Source: Pseudomonas yamanorum (GTDB lineage Bacteria > Pseudomonadota > Gammaproteobacteria > Pseudomonadales > Pseudomonadaceae). Taken from it: a stretch of DNA of 64,000 bases. The DNA lies in assembly GCF_013386765.1 (NCBI RefSeq), contig NZ_JACARE010000037.1:1-64000 (forward strand), written 5' to 3'. Position 1 is the first letter of the stretch, and every line of letters begins with the position of its first letter. A program made the translations under genes and the position numbers. The notes under the pieces were generated by a model, which saw nothing but the letters and a program-made list of their open reading frames with translations, ran no database searches and was not told where the DNA came from. Below, piece after piece: positions 25,749 through 34,500 of this stretch.

Positions 25749-27034
25749 TGATTCGACGCTCCTGGCGGTATGTATTGGCCTTTGTAGTGCTGCTCGCCCT
25801 GGTCCTGGGTGGCGGCTATTGGTACTGGAACCGCCCTGCCCCGCAGCCCACCCTGGAGCAATTGCCCCAGGCCGATGGCTCGGTCATGACGCGGGTAACC
25901 CCCGGCACTACCCCGAAGGCCCGCGTGGCCGTGGCCGTACTGGCCGACGAAACCCTGACCGACAGCCAACTGATCGCCCTGAGCCAAGGCGGCGCGGCGC
26001 AGATCGTCCAGGTGATCCTGCCCAAGGACGACTGCAAGCTGCAGGAACAAGCCCTGCAAACCGCCCTGGGCCAGCTTGCCGGCCCGGCGACCCTGGTCAG
26101 CGGCATCGGCCCTGGCGCATCCCTGGCCTGGCGCTGGCTGGCCGCACAGAACGACGACAAGGCCAACGCCATCTCCGTCGGCTTCGCAATCGCACAGCCA
26201 GGCTGCAATGACCCGCTGCCGAAAACCTCGGCCCACGGCAGCTGGCTGGTAGCCTGGAACGACAACCCTGACGACGATGCCGCCAGTTTCGTACGCGATA
26301 CACCGCGTGCCACCACCAGCATCAGCGACTACGACGTTCACTACCCGCAAGTGCTGAACAACGAACTGCGCAAACAGCTGGTAGGTTCGGACAACGGCGG
26401 CCTGGCGATCCCGGTGGTCGAAGTACCTGCGGGCCAGGCCAAGGACACGGTCACCCTGTTCCTCTCCGGTGACGGCGGCTGGCGTGATCTGGACCGCGAC
26501 GTAGCCGGGGAAATGGCCAAGATCGGCTACCCGGTGGTCGGCATCGACACCCTGCGCTACTACTGGCAGCACAAGACCCCGGAACAAAGCGCCAAGGACC
26601 TCACCGAGCTGATGCAACACTACCGGCAGAAGTGGGGCACCAAGCGCTTCGTGCTGACCGGTTACTCGTTCGGCGCCGATGTGTTGCCGGCCATCTACAA
26701 CCGCCTGCCGGAAAACGAGCAGCAGCGTGTAGACGCAATCATCCTGCTGGCCTTTGCCCGCACCGGCAGCTTCGAAATCGAAGTGGAAGGCTGGTTGGGC
26801 AACGCCGGCAAAGAAGCCGCCACCGGCCCGGAAATGGCCAAGCTGCCGGCCGACAAGGTGGTGTGCATCTACGGTGCCGAAGAAGTCGACGAGAGTGGCT
26901 GCACCGACAAGACCGCTGTCGGCGAAGCCGTGAAGCTGCCTGGCGGCCATCACTTCGACGAGAATTACCCGGCGCTGGCCCAGCGCCTGGTGGACATCAT
27001 CAATAAGCGTCAAGGCACCCCCAAGGCCGAATAA
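25748..27034 (+). CDS. AcvB/VirJ-like periplasmic hydrolase
   Basis: The 428-residue protein has an N-terminal membrane anchor or signal (about 7-26), a first domain (about 45-215) and a C-terminal alpha/beta-hydrolase domain with nucleophile motif GYSFGAD (about residue 308) and a late His in GGHHFDENYP. In P. aeruginosa the gene beside mprF encodes a periplasmic alanyl-phosphatidylglycerol hydrolase, and this gene sits in the same coupled position (TGATG overlap). The inferred job is therefore to remove the amino acid that MprF adds. Two intramolecular Cys pairs are plausible (CKLQ, CNDP, CIYG, CTDK). Confidence 0.85.
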   Translation: MIRRSWRYVLAFVVLLALVLGGGYWYWNRPAPQPTLEQLPQADGSVMTRVTPGTTPKARVAVAVLADETLTDSQLIALSQGGAAQIVQVILPKDDCKLQEQALQTALGQLAGPATLVSGIGPGASLAWRWLAAQNDDKANAISVGFAIAQPGCNDPLPKTSAHGSWLVAWNDNPDDDAASFVRDTPRATTSISDYDVHYPQVLNNELRKQLVGSDNGGLAIPVVEVPAGQAKDTVTLFLSGDGGWRDLDRDVAGEMAKIGYPVVGIDTLRYYWQHKTPEQSAKDLTELMQHYRQKWGTKRFVLTGYSFGADVLPAIYNRLPENEQQRVDAIILLAFARTGSFEIEVEGWLGNAGKEAATGPEMAKLPADKVVCIYGAEEVDESGCTDKTAVGEAVKLPGGHHFDENYPALAQRLVDIINKRQGTPKAE

Positions 27035-27042
27035 GCGCCCAC

Positions 27043-27082
27043 AAAAAAGCCCCCGCTGCCGCAAGGCACCGGGGGCTTTTTG
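27043..27082. terminator. Bidirectional terminator after the mprF operon
   Basis: Stem GCCCCCG/CGGGGGC (27049-27055 and 27070-27076) is flanked by six A residues on the left and five T residues on the right. It can end the mprF unit and also leftward transcription from kup. Confidence 0.85.
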
Positions 27083-27092
27083 TTGATTGCTC

Positions 27093-27205
27093 GTAGCAGC
27101 TGTCGAGCCCCGGCGAGGCTGCGTCGGCAGCACCACCGCTTCACGGTCAGACCTCTGGACCGGGTCGCGCCCCTCGCAGCCTCGCCAAGGCTCGACAGCG
27201 GCTAC
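27093..27205. repeat. Imperfect inverted repeat, GTAGCAGCTGTCGAGCC class
   Basis: Left arm GTAGCAGCTGTCGAGCCC (27093 on) and right arm GGCTCGACAGCGGCTAC (to 27205) face each other around about 50 unrelated bases. This is the same repeat class as 21018-21106 with a longer, non-palindromic centre. Confidence 0.8.
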
Positions 27206-27224
27206 GGGGGGACGCGGCCAGGGC

Positions 27225-29126
27225 TTACATTTCTACCTGGGTGCCCAGCTCGATTACCCGGTTAACCGGCAGCTTGAAGAAGCGCAGGTTGCCGTTGGCA
27301 TTCTTGAGCATGAAGGCGAACAAGCCTTCGCGCCAGCGCGCCATGCCCTTGATGCGGGAAGCGATCACGGTTTCACGGCTGAGGAAGTAGGTGGTGCGCA
27401 TCGGGCTGAAGTCCAGGTCATCCAGATGGCACAGCTTCAGCGCCTCGGGCACGTCCGGCTCGTCGGTAAAGCCGAAATGCAGGATCACCCGGAAGAAGCC
27501 TTCGCCGTAGGCATCCACCTCGAAGCGGCGGGCGACAGGCACCCGCGGAATGTCCTCGTAGACCACGGTCAACAGCACCACTTGCTCGTGCAATACCTGG
27601 TTATGCAGCAGGTTGTGCAGCAGTGCATGGGGCACGGCGTCGGGCCGCGCGGTGAGGAATACCGCAGTGCCCTGCACGCGGTGAGGCGGCTGCACGCGGA
27701 TACTGCTGATAAAGATCGGCAACGGCAGCCCCCCCTCGTCGAGGCGGTCCACCAACAGTTGCTTGCCACGCTTCCATGTCGTCATCAGCACAAACAGCAC
27801 AATCCCCGCAAGTACCGGGAAGGCGCCGCCCTGGACGATCTTCGGCACGTTGGCCGCGAAGTACAGCCCGTCCACCAACAGGCAGCAGACCAGGACCGGC
27901 ACTGCAAAGATCGGTGGCCATTTCCACAGCAGCAGCATCACCGCCGACACCAGGATAGTGGTCATCAACATGGTGCCGGTCACCGCTACGCCATAGGCCG
28001 ATGCCAGTGCGTTGGAGGACTCGAAACCCAGCACCAGCAGGATCACGCCGACCATCAGCGACCAGTTCACCGCGCCGATGTAGATCTGGCCCTGTTCGGC
28101 ACTGGAGGTGTGCTGGATATGCATGCGCGGGATGTAACCCAGCTGGATAGCCTGGCGGGTCAGGGAAAACGCGCCGGAGATGACCGCCTGGGACGCGATC
28201 ACCGTGGCCAGCGTGGACAACACCACCAACGGGATCAGCGCCCAACTCGGCGCCAGCAGGTAGAACGGGTTGCGCGCGGCTTCAGGATCGCCAAGCAGCA
28301 GGGCACCCTGGCCGAAATAATTGAGCACCAGCGCCGGCAACACCAGAATGAACCAGGCGCGGGCGATGGGTTTGCGGCCGAAGTGGCCCATGTCGGCGTA
28401 CAGCGCCTCGGCACCGGTCAACGCCAGCACCACCGCGCCAAGGATGGCCACGCCAATGCCCGGGTGAGCCTCGAAGAAACGCACGCCCCACATCGGGTTC
28501 ATGGCGTTGAGTACTTCCGGATGCTGGGTGATGCCGTAGGCGCCGAGGCCGCCCAGCACCAGGAACCAGGTCACCATCACCGGCCCGAATAACTTGCCGA
28601 TGCGATCGGTGCCGTGTTTCTGGATCAGGAACAGGGCCACCAGCACGACCAGAGCAATCGGCACGACCCACTTTTCCAGGCCATCGAATGCCAGCTCCAG
28701 GCCTTCAACCGCTGATAACACGGAAATCGCCGGGGTGATCATGCTGTCGCCGTAGAACAGCGCTGCGCCGCACAGGCCACAGACCACCAGGAAACTGCGC
28801 AATCGCTTGCGCTCACCCGCCGCCCGTCGCGCCAACGCGGTCAAGGCCATGATGCCGCCTTCGCCCTGGTTATCGGCGCGCAGCACGAACAGCATGTATT
28901 TGATCGATACCACCCAGATCAGCGACCAGAAGATCAGCGCCAGGATCCCCAGCACACCGTCATGGTTGACCTGAACCCCATAGCCGCCGGTAAACACCTC
29001 TTTAAGGGTGTAGAGCGGGCTGGTACCGATATCGCCGTAAACCACCCCCACTGCCGCCACCAGCATGCCGATCGGCTTTGCGTTGGACTGCTCGGCACCT
29101 GCTGCCTGACTACTTGCCTGACCCAT
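27225..29126 (-). CDS. kup: Kup potassium transporter
   Basis: The 633-residue KUP/HAK/KT-family protein imports K+ with protons. The N-terminal half holds about 12 membrane helices, beginning with the diagnostic VVYGDIGTSPLYTLKEVF (about residues 27-44), then GEGGIMALTALARR and a GDS-type segment ALFYGDSMITPAISVLSAVEGL. The C-terminal cytoplasmic domain (about 450-633) ends YFLSRETVIASRIKGMARWREGLFAFM. MGQASSQ at 29126 is favoured by an AGGAG site. It ends near a REP palindrome. Confidence 0.94.
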   Translation of the reverse strand: MGQASSQAAGAEQSNAKPIGMLVAAVGVVYGDIGTSPLYTLKEVFTGGYGVQVNHDGVLGILALIFWSLIWVVSIKYMLFVLRADNQGEGGIMALTALARRAAGERKRLRSFLVVCGLCGAALFYGDSMITPAISVLSAVEGLELAFDGLEKWVVPIALVVLVALFLIQKHGTDRIGKLFGPVMVTWFLVLGGLGAYGITQHPEVLNAMNPMWGVRFFEAHPGIGVAILGAVVLALTGAEALYADMGHFGRKPIARAWFILVLPALVLNYFGQGALLLGDPEAARNPFYLLAPSWALIPLVVLSTLATVIASQAVISGAFSLTRQAIQLGYIPRMHIQHTSSAEQGQIYIGAVNWSLMVGVILLVLGFESSNALASAYGVAVTGTMLMTTILVSAVMLLLWKWPPIFAVPVLVCCLLVDGLYFAANVPKIVQGGAFPVLAGIVLFVLMTTWKRGKQLLVDRLDEGGLPLPIFISSIRVQPPHRVQGTAVFLTARPDAVPHALLHNLLHNQVLHEQVVLLTVVYEDIPRVPVARRFEVDAYGEGFFRVILHFGFTDEPDVPEALKLCHLDDLDFSPMRTTYFLSRETVIASRIKGMARWREGLFAFMLKNANGNLRFFKLPVNRVIELGTQVEM

Positions 29127-29427
29127 CAACCACTCCTGCCCTTTGACCTGCGGTCTTTTATAAACAGCGCGCCTGCTGCGGGCGCCTATGCTGTGCACAG
29201 CATGCGCTGTTTTACTTCTCGTTACAGACGATTTATTGACCGAGGAAATTCACTCAGGTGCAACGGCGCGAAGCATAGCGCAGCACTCGTCGTATTTCCC
29301 TGCATAAAGCTGGTCAAGAGCGATTCCCGTCGCTAGAATTGCGCACTTTTTGATCAGAGGCACACCAAGTGCCCATCCGCAGCCTTTCGTGCACGACTGG
29401 CGGCGTCATTCAATACCGAGGTTAGAC
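29127..29427. promoter_or_regulatory. Divergent promoter region of kup and rimO
   Basis: This 301-base gap separates the two divergent starts. A possible sigma70 promoter for rimO is TGGTCA (29311-29316), 17 bases, TAGAAT (29334-29339). No clear operator, riboswitch or small gene was found for kup. Confidence 0.45.
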
Positions 29428-30768
29428 ATGTCCACCACCATCGCAAAAGCCAACCCCAAGGTCGGCTTTGTATCCCTGGGTTGCCCAAAGGCTCTGGTCG
29501 ACTCCGAACGCATCCTTACGCAACTGCGCATGGAAGGTTATGACGTCGTGTCCACCTACCAGGACGCGGACGTGGTGGTGGTCAACACCTGCGGCTTCAT
29601 CGACTCGGCCAAGGCCGAGTCCCTGGAAGTGATCGGCGAAGCCATCAAGGAAAACGGCAAGGTGATCGTCACCGGCTGCATGGGCGTGGAAGAAGGCGCT
29701 ATCCGCAACGTGCACCCGAGCGTGCTGGCCGTGACCGGCCCGCAGCAGTACGAGCAAGTGGTCAATGCCGTGCACGATGTGGTGCCGCCGCGCCAGGACC
29801 ACAACCCGCTGATCGACCTGGTGCCGCCACAAGGCATCAAGCTGACGCCGCGCCACTACGCCTACCTGAAGATTTCCGAAGGCTGCAACCACAGCTGCAG
29901 CTTCTGCATCATCCCCTCGATGCGCGGCAAGCTGGTGAGCCGCCCGGTGGGCGACGTCCTTGACGAGGCCCAGCGCCTGGTCAAATCCGGCGTGAAAGAG
30001 CTGCTGGTGATCTCCCAGGATACCAGCGCCTACGGCGTCGACGTGAAATACCGCACCGGTTTCTGGAACGGCGCGCCGGTGAAAACCCGCATGACCGAAC
30101 TCTGCGAAGCCCTGAGCAGCCTCGGCGTCTGGGTGCGCCTGCACTACGTTTACCCGTACCCGCACGTTGACGAGCTGATCCCGCTGATGGCCGCCGGCAA
30201 GATCCTGCCGTACCTGGACATCCCGTTCCAGCACGCCAGCCCGAAAATCCTCAAGGCCATGAAACGTCCGGCTTTCGAAGACAAAACCCTGGCGCGCATC
30301 AAGAACTGGCGCGAGATCTGCCCGGACCTGATCATCCGTTCCACCTTCATCGTCGGCTTCCCGGGCGAAACCGAAGAAGATTTCCAGTACCTGCTGGACT
30401 GGCTGACCGAGGCCCAACTGGACCGCGTCGGCTGCTTCCAGTACTCGCCGGTGGAAGGTGCTCCGGCCAACCTGCTGGACGCCGCCATCGTTGCGGACGA
30501 CGTCAAGCAGGACCGTTGGGAGCGCTTCATGGCCCACCAGCAGGCCATCAGCTCGGCGCGCCTGCAACTGCGCGTCGGCCGCGAGATCGAAGTACTGATC
30601 GACGAAGTCGACGAGCAAGGCGCTGTTGGCCGTTGCTTCTTCGATGCGCCGGAAATCGACGGTAACGTGTTCATCGACGATGCCAGCGGCTTGAAGCCGG
30701 GCGACAAGGTCTGGTGCACCGTGACCGACGCCGACGAGTACGACCTGTGGGCTGAAAAGCGTGCATAA
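29428..30768 (+). CDS. rimO: Ribosomal protein S12 methylthiotransferase RimO
   Basis: The 446-residue radical-SAM enzyme adds a methylthio group to Asp89 of ribosomal protein S12. The N-terminal UPF0004 domain carries cluster cysteines in VSLGCPKALVDSE, VVNTCGFID and VTGCMGVEE. The radical SAM triad is CNHSCSFC (Cys153, Cys157, Cys160). The C-terminal TRAM domain (about 375-440) binds RNA or protein. The ATG at 29428 follows GAGG; the longer in-frame extension lacks a ribosome site. Confidence 0.96.
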   Translation: MSTTIAKANPKVGFVSLGCPKALVDSERILTQLRMEGYDVVSTYQDADVVVVNTCGFIDSAKAESLEVIGEAIKENGKVIVTGCMGVEEGAIRNVHPSVLAVTGPQQYEQVVNAVHDVVPPRQDHNPLIDLVPPQGIKLTPRHYAYLKISEGCNHSCSFCIIPSMRGKLVSRPVGDVLDEAQRLVKSGVKELLVISQDTSAYGVDVKYRTGFWNGAPVKTRMTELCEALSSLGVWVRLHYVYPYPHVDELIPLMAAGKILPYLDIPFQHASPKILKAMKRPAFEDKTLARIKNWREICPDLIIRSTFIVGFPGETEEDFQYLLDWLTEAQLDRVGCFQYSPVEGAPANLLDAAIVADDVKQDRWERFMAHQQAISSARLQLRVGREIEVLIDEVDEQGAVGRCFFDAPEIDGNVFIDDASGLKPGDKVWCTVTDADEYDLWAEKRA

Positions 30769-30782
30769 GATGTAAAGAATTG

Positions 30783-30820
30783 AAAAAGCCCTGCCTCTGG
30801 ACAAGATGCGGGGCTTTTTT
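30783..30820 (+). terminator. Terminator of rimO
   Basis: AAAAAGCCCTGC pairs with GCGGGGCTTTTTT (one T-G wobble), followed by six T residues, 15 bases after the rimO stop. Confidence 0.85.
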
Positions 30821-30871
30821 AGGTCTATCGTTTTGCCCATCGGCGCCAATCATCGGCAAGGGGCAGCGGGC

Positions 30872-31342
30872 ATGCGTCAGCATTCGGTTATCCATACACC
30901 CAAATCCAGCGACTATCAGGAACTGACCCGTATCTGGGAGGCATCGGTGCGGGCCACCCATGACTTCCTGCCGGACAGTTACATCGAGTTGCTGAAAACC
31001 CTGGTGCTGACCCGCTACCTCGACGCGGTGATGCTGATCTGCACCAAGGACTCACGCCAGCGCATCACCGGGTTTGCCGGAGTGGCGGCGGGCAAGGTCG
31101 AGATGCTGTTCATCGACCCAGCACACCGTGGCCAGGGCCTGGGGCGGCAGTTGCTGCGCTATACCATCGAGTCGATGAATGCCGACCAACTGGACGTCAA
31201 CGAACAGAACCCGCAGGCCCTGGGTTTCTACTTCAAGCAGGGCTTCGAGGTGATCGGACGCACGGAGCACGACGGCATGGGCCAGCCTTATCCGTTGCTG
31301 CACATGCGCCTTAAACAGGTACAACAAGCTCGCAGCGGCTGA
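30872..31342 (+). CDS. GNAT-family N-acetyltransferase
   Basis: The 156-residue protein has the acetyl-CoA loop HRGQGLGRQLLRYTI (about 89-103) preceded by the VEMLFIDP strand, and the C-terminal NPQALGFYFKQGFEVIGRTEHDGMGQPYPLLHM typical of small acetyltransferases of the YjaB type. The substrate is unknown. Start MRQHSVIH at 30872 was chosen because the frame before it crosses the rimO terminator. Confidence 0.82.
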   Translation: MRQHSVIHTPKSSDYQELTRIWEASVRATHDFLPDSYIELLKTLVLTRYLDAVMLICTKDSRQRITGFAGVAAGKVEMLFIDPAHRGQGLGRQLLRYTIESMNADQLDVNEQNPQALGFYFKQGFEVIGRTEHDGMGQPYPLLHMRLKQVQQARSG

Positions 31343-31358
31343 CACAACAAGGATCAAA

Positions 31359-31445
31359 TGTGGGAGCTGGCTTGCCTGCGATGCGGCTCCCCCGGTATGC
31401 CAGATACACCGAGGCGATGCCATCGCAGGCAAGCCAGCTCCCACA
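31359..31445. repeat. REP-type inverted pair, GGAGCTGGCTTGC class
   Basis: TGTGGGAGCTGGCTTGCCTG on the left faces CAGGCAAGCCAGCTCCCACA on the right, around about 45 bases. Same class as 18138-18224. Confidence 0.85.
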
Positions 31446-31529
31446 AAAAGCCACAGCGCCAAAATGGAGCCGGGATTAACCGGCGCCACACAGGTACAAT
31501 AGCCGCCCCCTTTTGTTTCGGCCCTTGTC

Positions 31530-32240
31530 ATGACTGAACCCCTACGCCTCTCCAAACGCCTCATCGAACTGGTCGGTTGCTCCCGTCGGGAGGCTGAGCT
31601 GTTCATCGAAGGCGGCTGGGTCACGGTGGACGGCGAAGTGATCGACGAGCCGCAGTTCAAGGTCACTACCCAAAAGGTCGAGCTCGACCCTGAAGCCAAG
31701 GCCACCGCGCCGGAGCCAGTGACCATCCTGTTCCACGCCCCCGCCGGCGTGGACGCCGAGACGGCCATGGCGTCGATCAACGCCGAGACCCTGTCGGAAG
31801 AACACCGCTTCAGCAAGCGCCCGCTCAAAGGCCACTTCCTGCGCCTGACCGCCAGCAGCGACCTGCAAGCCAAGGCCAGCGGCCTGCTGGTGTTCACCCA
31901 GGACTGGAAGATCTTGCGCAAGCTGACCGCTGACGCGAACAAGATCGAACAGGAATACGTGGTGGAGGTGTCCGGCGACATGGTCGCCCACGGCCTGAAC
32001 CGCCTCAACCACGGCCTGACCTACAAAGGTAAGGAATTGCCGGCGGTGAAAGCCAGTTGGCAGAACGAGAACCGCCTGCGCTTTGCGCTGAAAAACCCGC
32101 AACCGGGTGTGATTGCCTTGTTCTGCGAAGCCGTCGGCCTGAAAGTCGTCGCCATTCGACGCATCCGCATCGGCGGAGTGTCCATCGGCAAAGTGCCGGT
32201 GGGCCAATGGCGCTATCTGTCCGGCAAAGAAAAGTTCTAA
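31530..32240 (+). CDS. RsuA/RluF-like pseudouridine-synthase-fold protein, catalytic Asp replaced
   Basis: The 236-residue protein has an N-terminal S4 RNA-binding domain (about 5-50; RLSKRLIELVGCSRREAELFIEGGWVTVDGEVI without a break) and an RsuA-type fold. Normal family members carry RLDxD(S/T)xGLL(L/V)(L/F)T with the catalytic Asp. Here the aligned segment is DLQAKASGLLVFTQDW, which puts Gln113 in the catalytic place and Asp111 two residues earlier. The usual NKPxG is HAPAG. Downstream family motifs (EQEYVVEVSG, LKVVAIRRIRIGG) are intact. It may bind rRNA without catalysis or use a shifted residue. It is unbroken and has good codon use, so it is not a pseudogene. Confidence 0.75.
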   Translation: MTEPLRLSKRLIELVGCSRREAELFIEGGWVTVDGEVIDEPQFKVTTQKVELDPEAKATAPEPVTILFHAPAGVDAETAMASINAETLSEEHRFSKRPLKGHFLRLTASSDLQAKASGLLVFTQDWKILRKLTADANKIEQEYVVEVSGDMVAHGLNRLNHGLTYKGKELPAVKASWQNENRLRFALKNPQPGVIALFCEAVGLKVVAIRRIRIGGVSIGKVPVGQWRYLSGKEKF

Positions 32241-32316
32241 GACTTTTTTCGCCGCCGAATCTCTCGATACCGCCTGCCTGGGCGGTGTCCACAGTTGAAT
32301 GACCAGGATTGCCCAC

Positions 32317-32778
32317 ATGATTCACAACGACGTACTGCGCAGCGTGCGCTACATGCTCGACATCAGCGACAACAAGATGGTCGAGATCACCAAGCTCGGC
32401 GGCATGGAAGTCACCAAGGACGACCTGCTGACCTATCTCAAGAAAGACGAGGAAGAAGGCTTCGTGTTCTGCCCGGACGAAGTCATGGCGCATTTCCTCG
32501 ACGGCCTGGTGATCTTCAAGCGCGGCAAGGACGAAAGCCGTCCGCCACAGCCGATCGAACTGCCGGTGACCAACAACATCGTCCTGAAGAAACTGCGGGT
32601 GGCCTTCGAACTGAAGGAAGACGACATGCACGCGATCCTCAAGGCCTCCGAGTTCCCGGTGTCCAAGCCTGAGCTGAGCGCGCTGTTCCGCAAGTTCGGC
32701 CACACCAACTACCGCACCTGCGGTGACCAGCTGCTGCGCAACTTCCTCAAGGGCCTGACCCTGCGCGTTCGCGCCTAA
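32317..32778 (+). CDS. DUF1456 protein (YehS-like)
   Basis: The 153-residue cytoplasmic protein consists of two similar helical repeats: MIHNDVLRSVRYMLDISDNKMVEI (residues 1-24) and TNNIVLKKLRVAFELKEDDMHAIL (about 86-109), each followed by a basic/aromatic stretch. This matches YehS of E. coli, whose function is unknown. Start at 32317 has a CCAGGA site; a further in-frame codon upstream is less suitable. trmO begins 4 bases after its stop. Confidence 0.82.
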   Translation: MIHNDVLRSVRYMLDISDNKMVEITKLGGMEVTKDDLLTYLKKDEEEGFVFCPDEVMAHFLDGLVIFKRGKDESRPPQPIELPVTNNIVLKKLRVAFELKEDDMHAILKASEFPVSKPELSALFRKFGHTNYRTCGDQLLRNFLKGLTLRVRA

Positions 32779-32782
32779 GCCC

Positions 32783-33478
32783 GTGAACTACAGCGTCTCA
32801 CCCATCGGCTTTGTCCGCTCCTGTTTCAAGGAGAAATTCGCCATCCCGCGCCAGCCCCAACTGGCGCCTGCCGCCCGGGGCGTGCTGGAGCTGGTGGCGC
32901 CGTTCGACCAGGGTGAGGCGGTGCAGGGTTTGGAACAGGTCAGCCATGTGTGGTTGCTGTTCCTGTTTCACCAGGCGCTGGAAGACAAGCCAAGGCTGAA
33001 AGTGCGCCCGCCGCGGTTGGGCGGCAACAAGTCCATGGGCGTGTTTGCCACCCGCGCGACACACCGGCCCAACGGTATCGGGCAGTCGGTGGTCAAGCTG
33101 GACAAGGTGGAGGACGGCCGCTTGTGGATATCCGGCATCGACCTGCTGGACGGCACACCGATTCTCGACATCAAGCCGTACGTGCCGTACGCAGACATCG
33201 TTGACACCGCGAGCAACAGCATCGCCAGCGCCGCGCCAGCGCTGATTCCTGTGCAGTGGCTGAAGACGGCACTGCAACAGGCAGAAGGCCACGCTCAGCG
33301 CCTTGGCGAGCCATTGGTGGCATTGATCGAGCAGTGCCTGGCGCAGGATCCACGGCCGGCATACCAGACGCCGGGGCCGGAGCGGGAATACGGGGCGCAG
33401 TTCTGGGATGTGGATGTGCGGTGGCACTATCCCGAGGCGGGGATGATTTGTGTGCTGGAAGTCGTGTCGGCTGGATAA
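32783..33478 (+). CDS. trmO: tRNA m6t6A37 methyltransferase TrmO
   Basis: The 231-residue protein begins with GTG. It carries the TsaA/TrmO beta-barrel motifs SPIGFVRSCFKEKFAIPRQ (about 5-23), SHVWLLFLFH, RPPRLGGNKSMGVFATRATHRPNGIGQSVV (in pieces, about 74-103) and GIDLLDGTPILDIKPYVPYAD. TrmO methylates N6 of t6A at position 37 of ACY-decoding tRNA-Thr. The C-terminal domain (about 165-231) is the usual second domain. It follows the DUF1456 gene closely, and a REP pair follows it. Confidence 0.9.
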   Translation: MNYSVSPIGFVRSCFKEKFAIPRQPQLAPAARGVLELVAPFDQGEAVQGLEQVSHVWLLFLFHQALEDKPRLKVRPPRLGGNKSMGVFATRATHRPNGIGQSVVKLDKVEDGRLWISGIDLLDGTPILDIKPYVPYADIVDTASNSIASAAPALIPVQWLKTALQQAEGHAQRLGEPLVALIEQCLAQDPRPAYQTPGPEREYGAQFWDVDVRWHYPEAGMICVLEVVSAG

Positions 33479-33490
33479 ACCGGAAACAAA

Positions 33491-33580
33491 TGTGGGAGCG
33501 GGCTTGCTCGCGAAGGCGGTGGATCAGTCAATACATCTGATGACTGTTACACCGCCTTCGCGAGCAAGCCCGCTCCCACA
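33491..33580. repeat. REP-type inverted pair with long stem
   Basis: TGTGGGAGCGGGCTTGCTCGCGAAGGCGGT (left, read in pieces) pairs exactly with the right arm ending CGCTCCCACA, giving about a 30-base stem around an AT-richer centre. A T run follows on the right, so it may also end transcription of trmO. Confidence 0.88.
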
Positions 33581-33596
33581 TTTTTTTGCGTCGCCC

Positions 33597-34376
33597 TTAT
33601 TTCTCGACGAACGCACGCTCGATCAAGTAGTCACCCGGCTCACGCATCCGCGGGGAAACCTTCAGGCCGAAGCTGTTCAGCACTTCGCTGGTCTCGTCCA
33701 GCATGCTTGGGCTGCCGCACAGCATGGCGCGGTCGTCTTCAGGATTGATCGGCGGCAGGCCGATGTCGCTGAACAGCTTGCCGCTGCGCATCAGGTCGGT
33801 CAGGCGGCCTTCGTTTTCGAACGGCTCGCGGGTGACGGTCGGGTAGTAGATCAACTTGTCACGCAGGGCCTCGCCGAAGAACTCGTTCTGCGGCAGGTGC
33901 TCGGTGATGAATTCGCGGTAGGCGACTTCGTTGACGTAACGCACGCCGTGGCACAGGATCACTTTTTCGAAACGCTCGTAGGTTTCAGGGTCCTGGATCA
34001 CGCTCATGAAGGGCGCGAGGCCGGTGCCGGTGCTGAGCAGGTACAAATGCTTGCCAGGCTTCAAATCGTCAAGCACCAGGGTGCCCGTCGGTTTTTTGCT
34101 GATGATGATCTCGTCGCCTTCCTTCAAGTGCTGCAACTGGGAAGTCAGCGGGCCATCCGGCACCTTGATGCTGAAGAACTCCAGATGCTCTTCCCAGTTC
34201 GGGCTGGCAATGGAGTAAGCGCGCATGAGCGGGCGGCCGTTGGGCTGTTGCAGGCCGATCATCACGAACTGACCGTTCTCGAAGCGCAGGCCCGGATCGC
34301 GGGTGCACTTGAAGCTGAACAGAGTGTCGTTCCAGTGATGAACACTGAGGACACGCTCGTGGTTCATGTTGCTCAT
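33597..34376 (-). CDS. fpr: Ferredoxin--NADP+ reductase
   Basis: The 259-residue FAD protein has the flavin motif RAYSIASPNWEE (about 51-62; RxYS), phosphate-binding GTGLAPFMSVI (about 116-126), the NADP(H) region VILCHGVRYVNEVAY and the C-terminal AFVEK typical of subclass I bacterial reductases. It reduces ferredoxin or flavodoxin with NADPH, feeding iron-sulfur repair and oxidative defence. It diverges from finR, whose product activates fpr in P. putida. The start MSNMNHERV at 34376 was preferred; a Met three codons later is also possible. Confidence 0.95.
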   Translation of the reverse strand: MSNMNHERVLSVHHWNDTLFSFKCTRDPGLRFENGQFVMIGLQQPNGRPLMRAYSIASPNWEEHLEFFSIKVPDGPLTSQLQHLKEGDEIIISKKPTGTLVLDDLKPGKHLYLLSTGTGLAPFMSVIQDPETYERFEKVILCHGVRYVNEVAYREFITEHLPQNEFFGEALRDKLIYYPTVTREPFENEGRLTDLMRSGKLFSDIGLPPINPEDDRAMLCGSPSMLDETSEVLNSFGLKVSPRMREPGDYLIERAFVEK

Positions 34377-34475
34377 GTACGGGGGACTCCTGGAAATGGG
34401 TCTGCGCCAAATGTTGGATGCGCAATTGCACAGCATTCTAATGGCGGCGACAATATCTGTTAACTGGATTATTAA

Positions 34476-34500
34476 GATAAGGGTTATCGGTTATATCGAT
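34476..34500. promoter_or_regulatory. Candidate FinR operator between fpr and finR
   Basis: Two overlapping palindromes lie directly before the finR ATG: GATAAgggTTATC (34476-34488) and ATCGgttatatCGAT (34486-34500). Their dyad symmetry and AT-rich centres suit a LysR-type regulator. A site this close to finR would also allow autorepression. Confidence 0.5.

Noticed and set aside
29127..29427. Riboswitch upstream of kup
   Set aside because: No conserved fold such as a ydaO/kimA-type leader could be recognised.
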